DNA of 7,104 nucleotides from Endozoicomonadaceae bacterium (GTDB lineage Bacteria > Pseudomonadota > Gammaproteobacteria > Pseudomonadales > Endozoicomonadaceae): positions 1-7,104 of the forward strand of contig JAAOIJ010000095.1 in assembly GCA_015163815.1 (NCBI GenBank). The letters are read 5' to 3'. A model generated the notes under the pieces. That model searched no databases. It had not been told where the DNA came from and was given only the letters and a program-made list of their open reading frames with translations. The position numbers were made by a program, and so were the translations under genes. Of this stretch, positions 1 through 6,810 are shown piece after piece. Position 1 is the first letter of the stretch; each line of letters opens with the position of its first letter.

Positions 1-2
1 AT

Positions 3-454
3 AAAAAAGGCTTTGCTTTAAGTGCAAAATCTCATTCAGGCCATCCATATGATGGTCATACTTTCAATGAAGTCGTATGTGATATCAATGAAAAAATACC
101 TAGCCAAGTTAAACAAGTTTTTGTTGATGGAGGTTATAGAGGACATAAAGTAGACTGTTGTGATGTGTTTATATCAGGACAACGCAAAGGCATGAAGAAC
201 CTACCTTAAAGAAAAAACTCGCAAGACGAAGCGCAATTGAACCATACATTGGGCATATGAAATCAGAAGGAAAACTACAAAGAAATATGTTGAAAGGTAA
301 GATTGGAGATGAAATAAATGCTATTTTATGCGGAGTTGGGCATAATTTACGATTATTGCTTGCTTGGATAGCATGGCTTTTGTCGTGCCTGAATTTTTTC
401 ATCTCAATATCTATCATTCAGTCGTTTAAATTATTTTTTCAAAAAAAAAATTGA
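3..454 (+). pseudogene. IS5-family transposase, C-terminal part, frameshifted
   Basis: This is the C-terminal half of a DDE transposase; the N-terminus lies left of the window. The first part reads in frame from position 3 and gives AKSHSGHPYDGHT and then VFVDGGYRGH, the region around the second catalytic Asp. It stops at TAA 207-209. The protein resumes in another frame (-1 relative to the first) with LKKKLARRSAIEPYIGHMK and ends at TGA 452-454. RSAIEPYIGHMK fits the R-(3)-E-(6)-K signature holding the catalytic Glu. The following GKLQRNMLKG and GHNLRLLLAW are typical of IS5-family C-termini. The shift falls at about 195-206. An AAAAAAC run lies just beyond the stop, so it cannot serve as a programmed slippage site for ribosomes coming from the first frame. 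I therefore read this as decay or a sequencing indel. The family call is firm; the subgroup is not determined. Confidence 0.88.
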
Positions 455-471
455 TTTATTCAGAGTCGACT
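452..471 (+). repeat. Candidate right end of the left IS element
   Basis: Directly after the transposase stop comes TTATTCAGAGTCGACTA, containing the 8-bp palindrome AGTCGACT (464-471). IS5-family genes usually end within a few tens of bases of the terminal inverted repeat, so this is the natural place for the end. The partner left end is outside the window and no target duplication can be checked. It does not resemble the GAGACCTTTGC end of the element at the right of the window, so the two elements are probably different or this one is truncated. Confidence 0.3.
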
Positions 472-671
472 ATATATGAACAGACTTCGAATCCACCCAA
501 ATAAATGTATAATATGACCTTGAATTCGACCTCAAATTTGATTAAAAAACAAGCCATTACTTCATACCAGCTTCGTATCGATGCCAGTCTATTGTTCTGT
601 GATATCATTAATTGTCCAATACAACGTTTTCAACACCGATTTATCCGATTGATTATTGATTCGATATAGCA
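472..671. other. Intergenic stretch without a recognisable gene
   Basis: Short open stretches exist in several frames but none has a start with a ribosome binding site, a recognisable motif or convincing composition. I see no factor-independent terminator for the minus-strand gene that ends at 672. The stretch may be debris left by IS insertion. Confidence 0.5.
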
Positions 672-3101
672 TTAAAGATGAGAGGATTGTCCGCTTGGCA
701 TTAAAATAGGTGTAATCTGTAAATGTTTTTGTATATCCAATGCTTGAACTTGTTTTAAATCAGACATAGGCACTATTTCTGGCAATATCGCCTGATTGAC
801 ATCATGAATCTTTAATTCTGATAATGCGTTTTTTGCAAGCATTTGAGTTGAATACTTCCCTTCAACTAAAATATAACCATCTGGTGTTTTGAAAAAAGAT
901 GCATGTTTGAGTACGGGATTTTGTGCTATTAATGTTGAAAAATTGCTTAAATTATAACTTGGCCCCCACTTGAGGCAATATTCTGGTTGCATATGATGAG
1001 TGGATTGGTTGGTTGTTTTTTTTTCGTGAAGGTTTAGGTGGATTATTTTTGTAATAGTAGGCTTTAATATCTTAACTGAATATTGATAAGATGGGCTTTG
1101 TAAAACTTGTTTTGCTTGCTCCATTTTTTGATAAACAGACTGGACTAAACAATATTCAGATGTTTGATTTCTTAGTATTTCTGAATCTTTTAGAATAGCG
1201 TAAGCAGATTGCATATCTTGAAGTGTTTTTTTATTTGTATCCATTTTCCATAATATTGTAAATTGATATTCTGGTGCATTTTTTGGGCTTATTTTGTCAA
1301 TCGTCTGTGTTGTTGATTTACCTAAAAAGTCATGAGGATGTTTATTTGGATAGATGGTATTAGTTGCTTTATCATAAGTGTACTCATTTTGTTTATTTGA
1401 GCCTAAATCAGTAGATATTGTATCAGATCTATTTGTGTCAAAGTTTGCGGTTTTATATGCACGATCAAAAGCATTCACTTGTATTGCTAATCTTTCTTCT
1501 GATCCGTTAGCGATATCCAATGAAGCAGCAGAAGATTGATTTGGATTCAACTGTTCAGTCAATCTGATTTCTGCTGTTGGTGTCTTCATATGCTGCATTT
1601 GTTCAGTATGTTGAGTTGTAGGTATGATCGTATTTTGCATCATATATGAAGGATGCATAGGCTGAATCGGTTGAACAGGTATAGTATAATTAGATGTTGA
1701 CTGTTCAGATGTTTGTGTCGGATGATAAACATCTGAGTTTAGTTTTGAAATGGGCATGTGATGCTGTGAAATATTGTGTTCTTGAGGTGTAGTGGGTTGA
1801 TGAGATAAATTATACGCACTAATTGGTTTGTATTCTTGGTGAACTGAGGGTGTAGATTGTTCAGTTTGAGTCATCATGCTTGGCGTTTGATTCAAATAAG
1901 GCTGTTCAGTTTGACTCACATGTTGTGGTATAGTACAAATTGGTGTAGGAGGACAGGTTGTTGTAGAGGGACAGGTTGTTGTAGTAGAAGTCTCTGTAGT
2001 TTTTTGTGTATTATTTTGTATAAAATCCATACAAGCAAGAAATCCAGAAACCCAGGTTTGATTTGTTTCATTTTTTTTCATTTCTGTTTGTATCGTTGTT
2101 TGTAAAGATTTTTCAAGTTCAGACAGCCTATCAGTAGATAAGCCAGTGTCTGGAGTGTTTTGAAGATTTTGATTTGCTATCACTGCTTGTTGTACTTGTT
2201 GTACTTGTTGTACTTGTTGTGCTTGTTGTGTTTGTTGTAAAATTTCTGCTTGAAGCGCTAAAGTCTCAGCGGTATTGGTTTTATGATCTATTACTTGTTT
2301 TAATATTTCTTTAATGTGTTCTTGCGATGTTTCCAATTGATTTACTTTAGATTGTAATACAGTGTTATGCTGCTCACCATCAAAATAGTCTTGTTTTATA
2401 TTATCTAATGTCATTTGTTGATACGACGTGAGTGAATTATTTGTTGTCTGATCTGATGCGTGAGTTTGTAATAAAGCACTTTCTAGTGTTGTACTAGGCG
2501 AGTCCACTGTTATTTTTTTTTGTAATGCTTGAATCATTTGATTTAATTTAGAGATTTCTTGTGATAATTTTTCAATCTCATGTTGATTTGTTTCTTGGGC
2601 TGTATTCCCTATTTTTTTCTCTATTTCTGATACTCTCATATCAAATGTCATATTTTTTGAATGTTTTGGTATCTTTTGTGAATCATCCATTTCATTTAAT
2701 GTTATGGAAGCATGCACCTGATTTTTTTCTATAGATTGATGATCAATAGAGGGATTGTCTAATAAATCAGGTTTTTTTTCACTGACTAGACATTTGACTG
2801 TATGTTGATGCGTGCTATTATTACAATGCCAAGCTGAAGCAGGTATTGTGACTTCTTGCTCTGGGTCATCTATTGACGGCTGAATAGAATCTCTCATATC
2901 AGATAAGGTTGCAAATTTTAGTTTGTCTTGATTTTTTTGACAAATCCAAGGTTGATTTGTATGAGCATAACATTCAAATGCAGAGGGTGAAATGATGCTA
3001 TCTGATAGACAATAAATAGGATAAGAATAGTTTGTTAATAACAAGCCGTATAATCCAAATACTGTTATGCGATATAAAGGTATGGAGTTCACCGCTTTCA
3101 T
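672..3101 (-). CDS. Exported Cys-module / coiled-coil / tandem SPOR-like protein (809 aa)
   Basis: The family is not recognised as a whole; function unknown. The N-terminus has a short hydrophobic stretch (about 11-22, ITVFGLYGLLL) that fits a signal peptide or signal anchor. Two similar modules follow: SAFEC...WIC (Cys44, Cys54) and SAWHC...VKC (Cys93, Cys104), candidates for periplasmic disulphides. Residues about 155-195 and 245-308 look like coiled coil, including QQAQQVQQVQQVQQ. A Thr/Cys/Pro tract (369-390) and a long Gln/Thr/His/Pro linker run to about 510. Two C-terminal segments (about 611-680 and 707-779) resemble SPOR domains: each starts EYQF/EYCL and later has Y-x-LV-x(3)-Y followed by AK and a hydrophobic helix. 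SPOR domains bind denuded peptidoglycan, so an envelope or division-site role is an inference. The ATG at 3101 is kept because no in-frame alternative fits the hydrophobic segment better, although the Shine-Dalgarno is weak. It is divergent from the broken gene at 3333. Confidence 0.85.
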   Translation of the reverse strand: MKAVNSIPLYRITVFGLYGLLLTNYSYPIYCLSDSIISPSAFECYAHTNQPWICQKNQDKLKFATLSDMRDSIQPSIDDPEQEVTIPASAWHCNNSTHQHTVKCLVSEKKPDLLDNPSIDHQSIEKNQVHASITLNEMDDSQKIPKHSKNMTFDMRVSEIEKKIGNTAQETNQHEIEKLSQEISKLNQMIQALQKKITVDSPSTTLESALLQTHASDQTTNNSLTSYQQMTLDNIKQDYFDGEQHNTVLQSKVNQLETSQEHIKEILKQVIDHKTNTAETLALQAEILQQTQQAQQVQQVQQVQQAVIANQNLQNTPDTGLSTDRLSELEKSLQTTIQTEMKKNETNQTWVSGFLACMDFIQNNTQKTTETSTTTTCPSTTTCPPTPICTIPQHVSQTEQPYLNQTPSMMTQTEQSTPSVHQEYKPISAYNLSHQPTTPQEHNISQHHMPISKLNSDVYHPTQTSEQSTSNYTIPVQPIQPMHPSYMMQNTIIPTTQHTEQMQHMKTPTAEIRLTEQLNPNQSSAASLDIANGSEERLAIQVNAFDRAYKTANFDTNRSDTISTDLGSNKQNEYTYDKATNTIYPNKHPHDFLGKSTTQTIDKISPKNAPEYQFTILWKMDTNKKTLQDMQSAYAILKDSEILRNQTSEYCLVQSVYQKMEQAKQVLQSPSYQYSVKILKPTITKIIHLNLHEKKTTNQSTHHMQPEYCLKWGPSYNLSNFSTLIAQNPVLKHASFFKTPDGYILVEGKYSTQMLAKNALSELKIHDVNQAILPEIVPMSDLKQVQALDIQKHLQITPILMPSGQSSHL
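2185..2238. repeat. Tandem 9-bp coding repeat (Q-Q-V/A/T)
   Basis: Six consecutive 9-bp units read gcttgttgt, acttgttgt (three times), gcttgttgt, gtttgttgt on the plus strand. On the minus strand they encode the QQT/QQA/QQV run at about residues 289-306 of the 809-residue protein. The three identical central units suggest slippage expansion. A unit length of three codons preserves frame and extends a Gln-rich helical segment, so copy number may differ between strains. Confidence 0.9.
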
Positions 3102-3332
3102 GTGTCAGGGCGCCCTAAAAGTGGAAGATATTTGAATAAAGTACTCATTTTGTACGCTATTGAAACGTGCTCTTTCTTATATATCGACATGACGCGAAAT
3201 TCTTTTGACATTTTTGATAAAAAAAAAGAAAAAAAATGATAAACTGTCAAAAACTTGTCATCTTATTACAAAAACATGTCTTTTAGCTCAACCTGATTAA
3301 ATCTTTTTTTTCAATAAGCAATTTTTTACAAT
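3102..3332. promoter_or_regulatory. Divergent intergenic region with A-tract and inverted repeat
   Basis: This 231-bp gap separates two divergent genes and must hold both promoters. An exact 8-bp inverted repeat, TTTTGACA (3203-3210) and TGTCAAAA (3245-3252), brackets an A-rich run (about 3219-3236) that is likely to be bent DNA. Further GACA/TGTC words occur at 3185-3188, 3257-3260 and about 3277-3280. A TATATA at 3178-3183 could be a minus-strand -10 box for the 809-residue gene, but no good -35 box is correctly spaced. No clear Shine-Dalgarno precedes the ATG at 3333. A regulatory role for the repeat is inference. Confidence 0.4.
3107..3116. repeat. GC palindrome AGGGCGCCCT next to a start codon
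   Basis: A perfect 10-bp palindrome lies 5 bp upstream of the ATG at 3101 (minus strand), inside the expected ribosome-binding region. It is far more G+C-rich than its surroundings. It could occlude initiation as a small structure, act as a protein-binding site, or be the remains of an inserted element. Its function is unknown. Confidence 0.45.
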
Positions 3333-4192
3333 ATGTTAAAAAAGTATAAGGCACTCATTTTATTATCAATTTTTTTAGGGTTTGTTACTCAAACGCTGCA
3401 TGCCGGTATAGTTTCTTCAGAGTTTAATACTGCGTCCTATTATTTTTCATGGCTTTAATCTACTCCAAAAAAAACAGATAGAGCATGAAGAAACAATAGA
3501 TACAAGCCTATACAATGCAAAGTTTATTGATGCTGATTCTAAGAATAAAAAGAGCAGGTATACAAAAAGATCATCTAAACCCTCGTGTCAAATAGAAAAA
3601 TTAAATGAATTAATTAATTATCAACCTATTTATTTTTTTAAATATTTAACGATTAATTCTGTTGGAATAGATGAATTAACGCATAGTCAAGTGCTTGCTT
3701 TTGTCAAAGATTTTATGAACAACACGATTACCTCAATTGAGATTCAGAGTATAGTCGGCAGTTTTTTAGAGAGCACTGATTGGCATGCTGCAGTCATGAA
3801 ATATAAATCAATTATCACTAACCCTTTTTCCATGATACCAGCGTTTCTTATAGGCGCTATCAGTGCTTCTTGTTCCCGGATATACTCATTTAGACTTCCA
3901 GAATTTATTCCCAGTAGTCTGTAATGCTGTATATTTGTTTGATTTACCTGCTGCACTATATGGTGTTTTTGGGGGAGCCGCTACGCGTTATGCAGCACAT
4001 CAACTAATCAATTACACAGAGAAGATAAAAGGTAGAATACCGTATATTATAAAATATGTCTTTGAAGACGCAATGAGTCAGATTGGTTGTACATTTCTTG
4101 GTTTAACCAGTGAGTCACTGCTCGCAACAGTTGCGATCTTAGCAGCAGTAAGTTTTCTGATGGAGTATCAACGAAAGCAGCGTCAAAATTAA
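3333..4192 (+). pseudogene. Signal-peptide-bearing membrane-type protein gene broken by two frameshifts
   Basis: The family is not recognised. The ATG at 3333 opens a clear signal peptide: MLKKYK, hydrophobic core ALILLSIFLGFV, then TQTLHA before Gly, a standard cleavage context. That frame stops at 3456-3458. Removing one T from the T5 run at 3443-3447 gives SYYFHGFNLL and joins the next frame, which continues to TAA 3922-3924. A second +1 shift near 3866-3871 joins the last frame (SASVPGYTHLDFQN), which ends at TAA 4190-4192. The restored product is about 285 residues. It has a basic segment (KNKKSRYTKRSSK) and hydrophobic stretches around SMIPAFLIGAIS, LFDLPAALYGVFGG and SLLATVAILAAVSFL, so it is probably membrane-associated. 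The ATG has no strong Shine-Dalgarno. Both lesions are single-base insertions, so decay or assembly indels are both possible. A protein product from the intact frames alone is unlikely to be functional. Confidence 0.72.
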
Positions 4193-4243
4193 TGGACAGT
4201 AAAATACAAAGCTCATGATGAGTCTGTTGACGATTTTTTTCAA

Positions 4244-4265
4244 AAAGAAACGTAGGCGTTTTTTT
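4244..4265. terminator. Probable bidirectional terminator between convergent genes
   Basis: AAAGAAACG (4244-4252) pairs with CGTTTTTTT (4257-4265) around the 4-nt loop TAGG, including one G-U pair. A T-run closes it on the plus strand and a pyrimidine-rich run (CTTTTTG) follows on the minus strand. It lies between the stop of the broken plus-strand gene (4192) and the stop of the minus-strand ankyrin-like gene (4290), where a shared terminator is expected. The stem is AT-rich and modest, so efficiency is uncertain. Confidence 0.5.
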
Positions 4266-4289
4266 ATGAATCTATCAATCTTCAAAATT

Positions 4290-6038
4290 TTATTGCATCA
4301 TGCCTTCTTGCTTTGGCATTAGAATAGAGCAATCAGACTCTGAGTTTGTCTTACTATGCTTCTTATAGAGATCTATAGGCTTTTCATGATTGTTATTGAG
4401 TTGAGATAACAAATCAGAACCTAGTTCAGTTTTTAAGAATGCAATAAACTGATAATACTCTTGTTTTTCAGAAGGATCTGCGTTGGCGTATGCGCGAGCC
4501 ATTAAATGAAATAAATTATTACCGACAGCATTTTTTGAATCTTTTTTGAATGTGTTCTGATATTGAAAGAAATTAAAAGCTGAATAATTTAAATTTAAAA
4601 CAGCAGATTCTATAGAAGATATCTCTTCATTAAGTCCTGTTTCGCATCGAAAATGTAAGTCTGCACCTAAAGATATGAGATTTATCATGATGCGTTTATC
4701 ATACGTGCAAGGATTTGTTCCTTCTAGCAATATTGCATTATTCCAGGCTAATGTCTCATTGTATAAGGGTGAACCTTTTGTATTTACCTTGTTAATAAGG
4801 CCTTTTATTTTGATATCATGTTTGTTTATGCTCTTGTTGAAATCTGTAATCTTTTTTAGTAATGCTGTATATTGAGACTTTTGAATGGCATGAAAAATAT
4901 TGTCTCCATCTTTGTTTGTAGCCCCCCATACAAAATCTGGTTCCAGTATTAGATTGAAAGCATATTGATAGTGTTGAGATATTGCATAAAAAATAATAGG
5001 CTCGTTATCAACGCTTAATTGAGTACTTGTTAAATGTCCATCTAAAATACGATAATTAATATCCGCCATGATACATGCTGTACCGACATTTCCTGTGTTA
5101 TGATCCTGAAGAAGACGGGATAATTGTAGATTAGGATCCCACTTTTTTTCTAATAATTTTGAGATACGTGTTGTGTACATATCCTTATCTTCATGCCAAA
5201 GTGTTTTGATTAATGCAGTATCAGTTGGGTATATTTGTGGATCAGTCTTTGATAAGATCATATCAAATATTATTTCATTAGGATGGGCTGCAGCTATTGA
5301 GATAGGACTGCATGCGTCAGTACTGATAAAAACACTTGGAATTGGCATATCGATGTTATGATCTGTGTCATCTAAATCAATATATGATTGAATGGTAGCT
5401 ATATCGTTATTTTCAATCGCATCACATAAATGGATTTGTAGATGATATAGATACTGCTGTAGAAACGTATCGATTATTTTTTTAGAATTTTGTTCATTTA
5501 ATGTGAAATCTTGATGATATACAGATTGAATAAAAGTTGTATCAGGTTCCTGATTATCACAATATTGCAATATTTTTGTTAAATATTGCAATATTGTCTT
5601 GATATCATTTTCTTCTATTAACCTGCGTATGTTATCAAGCATCTCTTTCGATTCTATAATTCTCTTTTTTAAAAGAGCACTTATTGTTATATCTGATTGA
5701 TTTGGAGTTATGTTAGTTTCTTCTGGCGTTAAATGTTTTAAATGATGAAAATATTTAAAACGAAAATCAGGAAATGATTCAAGGACTGTATGAATATCCG
5801 TGTTAGCAAAACTTTTCAGTTTCTTTCTCAGAGGAGGGTCTATAGTATTTTGTTGTATTCTAATGCATCCTAGAACATTGTCAGAGCACACCGGGTAAGC
5901 AGTTTTTGTGGTGATGTTTGATTCTATTATAGCCCAATCTTGCTGTCTAGCAGTCCAAGTTTGATCTCTCTGCCTTTTTCTTGATGGAGAGATTTCTGTA
6001 GAGTGTGGATTATCTGTTTTTGGTATGTGATTAATCAT
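4290..6038 (-). CDS. Divergent ankyrin-repeat-like protein, effector-like (582 aa)
   Basis: This is a cytosolic-type protein with no signal peptide or membrane segment. I chose ATG 6038 over an in-frame ATG at 6068 because AGGAG (6047-6051) sits 8 nt upstream of it, whereas 6068 has no such site and lies only a few bases from the likely transcription start. Residues 18-24 (PSRKRQR) and 71-75 (RKKLK) are basic clusters matching K-[KR]-x-[KR] nuclear-localisation patterns. Divergent ankyrin-like repeats appear at about 203-262 (DAIENNDIATIQSYI, then SPISIAAAHPNEIIFDMIL), 345-398 (PIIFYAISQHYQYAFNLIL, then DGDNIFHAI), 446-490 (INLISLGADLHFRCETG) and 505-560 (GNNLFHLMARA, then HEKPIDLYKK). Ankyrin repeats mediate protein binding and are common in effectors of intracellular bacteria; calling this an effector is inference. 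It forms its own transcription unit and is convergent with the broken gene at 3333-4192. Confidence 0.82.
   Translation of the reverse strand: MINHIPKTDNPHSTEISPSRKRQRDQTWTARQQDWAIIESNITTKTAYPVCSDNVLGCIRIQQNTIDPPLRKKLKSFANTDIHTVLESFPDFRFKYFHHLKHLTPEETNITPNQSDITISALLKKRIIESKEMLDNIRRLIEENDIKTILQYLTKILQYCDNQEPDTTFIQSVYHQDFTLNEQNSKKIIDTFLQQYLYHLQIHLCDAIENNDIATIQSYIDLDDTDHNIDMPIPSVFISTDACSPISIAAAHPNEIIFDMILSKTDPQIYPTDTALIKTLWHEDKDMYTTRISKLLEKKWDPNLQLSRLLQDHNTGNVGTACIMADINYRILDGHLTSTQLSVDNEPIIFYAISQHYQYAFNLILEPDFVWGATNKDGDNIFHAIQKSQYTALLKKITDFNKSINKHDIKIKGLINKVNTKGSPLYNETLAWNNAILLEGTNPCTYDKRIMINLISLGADLHFRCETGLNEEISSIESAVLNLNYSAFNFFQYQNTFKKDSKNAVGNNLFHLMARAYANADPSEKQEYYQFIAFLKTELGSDLLSQLNNNHEKPIDLYKKHSKTNSESDCSILMPKQEGMMQ
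5559..5597. repeat. Nested palindrome: two 14-bp palindromes forming a 16-bp stem
   Basis: The palindrome AATATTGCAATATT occurs at 5561-5574 and again at 5582-5595, with a period of exactly 21 bp. With flanks, the two copies form a perfect 16-bp inverted repeat, ACAATATTGCAATATT (5559-5574) and AATATTGCAATATTGT (5582-5597), around a 7-nt loop. It lies inside the ankyrin-like gene, where the 21-bp period encodes a heptad duplication, ILQYLTK then ILQYCDN (residues about 149-162). Confidence 0.9.
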
Positions 6039-6046
6039 TTTTTTTA

Positions 6047-6051
6047 CTCCT
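6047..6051 (-). promoter_or_regulatory. Ribosome binding site AGGAG that sets the start at 6038
   Basis: The minus strand reads AGGAG followed by TAAAAAAA and ATG, a consensus Shine-Dalgarno with an 8-nt spacer. It lies inside the longer reading frame that would begin at 6068 and so argues for the shorter 582-residue protein. It is the clearest ribosome binding site in the window. Confidence 0.8.
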
Positions 6052-6080
6052 ATTATTTTTTGCATCATAATAATATAGAC

Positions 6081-6110
6081 ATTATATTGAATATAAAGTT
6101 CCTTTATCAG
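6081..6110 (-). promoter_or_regulatory. Probable sigma-70 promoter of the ankyrin-like gene
   Basis: On the minus strand a perfect -10 hexamer TATAAT (6086-6081) is preceded at 18 bp by CTGATA (6110-6105), a 4 of 6 match to the -35 consensus. Transcription would begin at about 6074, giving a leader of about 35 nt before the ATG at 6038. AT-rich DNA yields chance -10 matches, but the position relative to the ribosome binding site supports it. Confidence 0.5.
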
Positions 6111-6370
6111 GATGCAAATATGTTAGTCAGTATCAAAAAATGAGGGTATATCTTATCACTTGACTTTTTAAAAAAAATAAAACTGATAAACATCAATACT
6201 ATAAGTGTATTTTTATGATGTAATTTCTCCACATGATGCATTGTTTTGAATAGAGAGCTGTGTAAAAAATACACGCTAGACAAGCAGATCTTTTTCGAAA
6301 CATGTCGATTTCTTTTGTAGAGTTCAGTCATAAATGAGTGATACTCAGAAATATGGCTTCATAGATATTA
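6111..6370. other. Upstream region without a recognisable gene
   Basis: This lies between the ankyrin-like gene's promoter and the first recognisable transposase residues. A 74-codon minus-strand open frame covers most of it, but it would run through the likely promoter, has no recognisable motif and no good ribosome binding site, so I do not call it. The right part may hold the unrecognisable N-terminal coding part of the decayed transposase. Confidence 0.5.
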
Positions 6371-6647
6371 TGTGAAATTGAACATGAAAACACTTGACCA
6401 TTTTTTGCTGGCAATGAATAGGTATCATGCCCTTAATCTGCTGATGCTAGCAGTTTCGTGAGAAGTAGAAAAAAGAATCAACCTAAAAGGTTTAGATATA
6501 ATTGGTAAATCAATGATGTGCATTGCTTCAAACACTGAACTGATGGCTTAACAAGAAGGTGAAGAGATCATTGTTGATACGACTATTATGAAAAAATATA
6601 CTATCCTATTAGGTAGTAAATGATACAAACAAGTGATGACACTTTGA
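6371..6647 (+). pseudogene. Heavily decayed transposase with IVDTT core (IS5/IS1182-like)
   Basis: Read across stops, one frame gives IEHENT, stop, PFFAGNE (6398-6418), two stops, then DASSFVRSRK (6443-6472). This parallels the family pattern ENPYWQ-FF-G-NEYFQHxLPxDxSSxxRWRKR with the same number of codons between GNE and the Asp. An extra A at 6470-6474 shifts to the next frame, which continues RINLKGLDIIGKSM, a stop at 6549, then EGEEIIVDTTI (6558-6587) and GSK, stop, YKQVM. IVDTT matches the VDTTVQEKN motif of these DDE transposases, and its Asp (6576-6578) is the first catalytic residue. At least four in-frame stops and one frameshift make it dead and old. The N- and C-terminal limits are not recognisable; the right IS5 element begins about 100 bp downstream and may have truncated it. 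The alignment is from memory of the family. Confidence 0.68.
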
Positions 6648-6751
6648 CTAAAATGAAGCAAAAAATGGGCTGTTGTACGCAAAAAAAGAACCTGAAGAAT
6701 CGAATGAAGTATTCTAGAGGGCGCCTTCAATTTTAACATCATTGATAGGTT

Positions 6752-6770
6752 GAGACCTTTGCAATAAGAC
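6752..6770 (+). repeat. Left terminal inverted repeat, GAGACCTTTGCAATAAGAC
   Basis: GAGACCTTTGCA is a terminal sequence I associate with a group of IS5-family elements, and it lies 119 bp upstream of the transposase start at 6871. Its reverse complement, GCAAAGGTCTC, is not found at the end of the left IS fragment or elsewhere that I looked in the window. The exact first base is uncertain by one or two positions. Confidence 0.55.
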
Positions 6771-6810
6771 AACATTATTCATGTAAAAAAATAATATAAA
6801 GACAATTAAG

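Noticed and set aside
23..60. Composite-transposon passenger system (defence, toxin-antitoxin or resistance genes) between the ISs
   Set aside because: None of the genes in the window shows motifs of such systems, so claiming one would not be supported.
3691..3924. A separate small gene in the middle of the broken plus-strand gene, and another at 3863-4192
   Set aside because: The frames extend and join smoothly with the signal peptide upstream when two single bases are removed, so one broken gene explains all three segments better.
5559..5597. CRISPR-like or iteron-like repeat array
   Set aside because: Only two copies are present, inside a coding frame, with a 7-nt spacer. There is no array, cas gene or replication gene nearby.
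6039..6068. Longer start for the ankyrin-like protein (ATG 6068, ten extra residues)
   Set aside because: The AGGAG site at 6047-6051 is correctly spaced for ATG 6038 only, and 6068 would lie almost at the inferred transcription start.
6107..6331. A 74-codon minus-strand open frame upstream of the ankyrin-like gene
   Set aside because: It has no recognisable motif and no good ribosome binding site, and it overlaps the probable promoter at 6081-6110. AT-rich DNA gives such frames by chance.
6548..6775. A 75-codon minus-strand open frame
   Set aside because: It is antisense to the transposase fossil and crosses the right IS terminal repeat, so it is a shadow frame.
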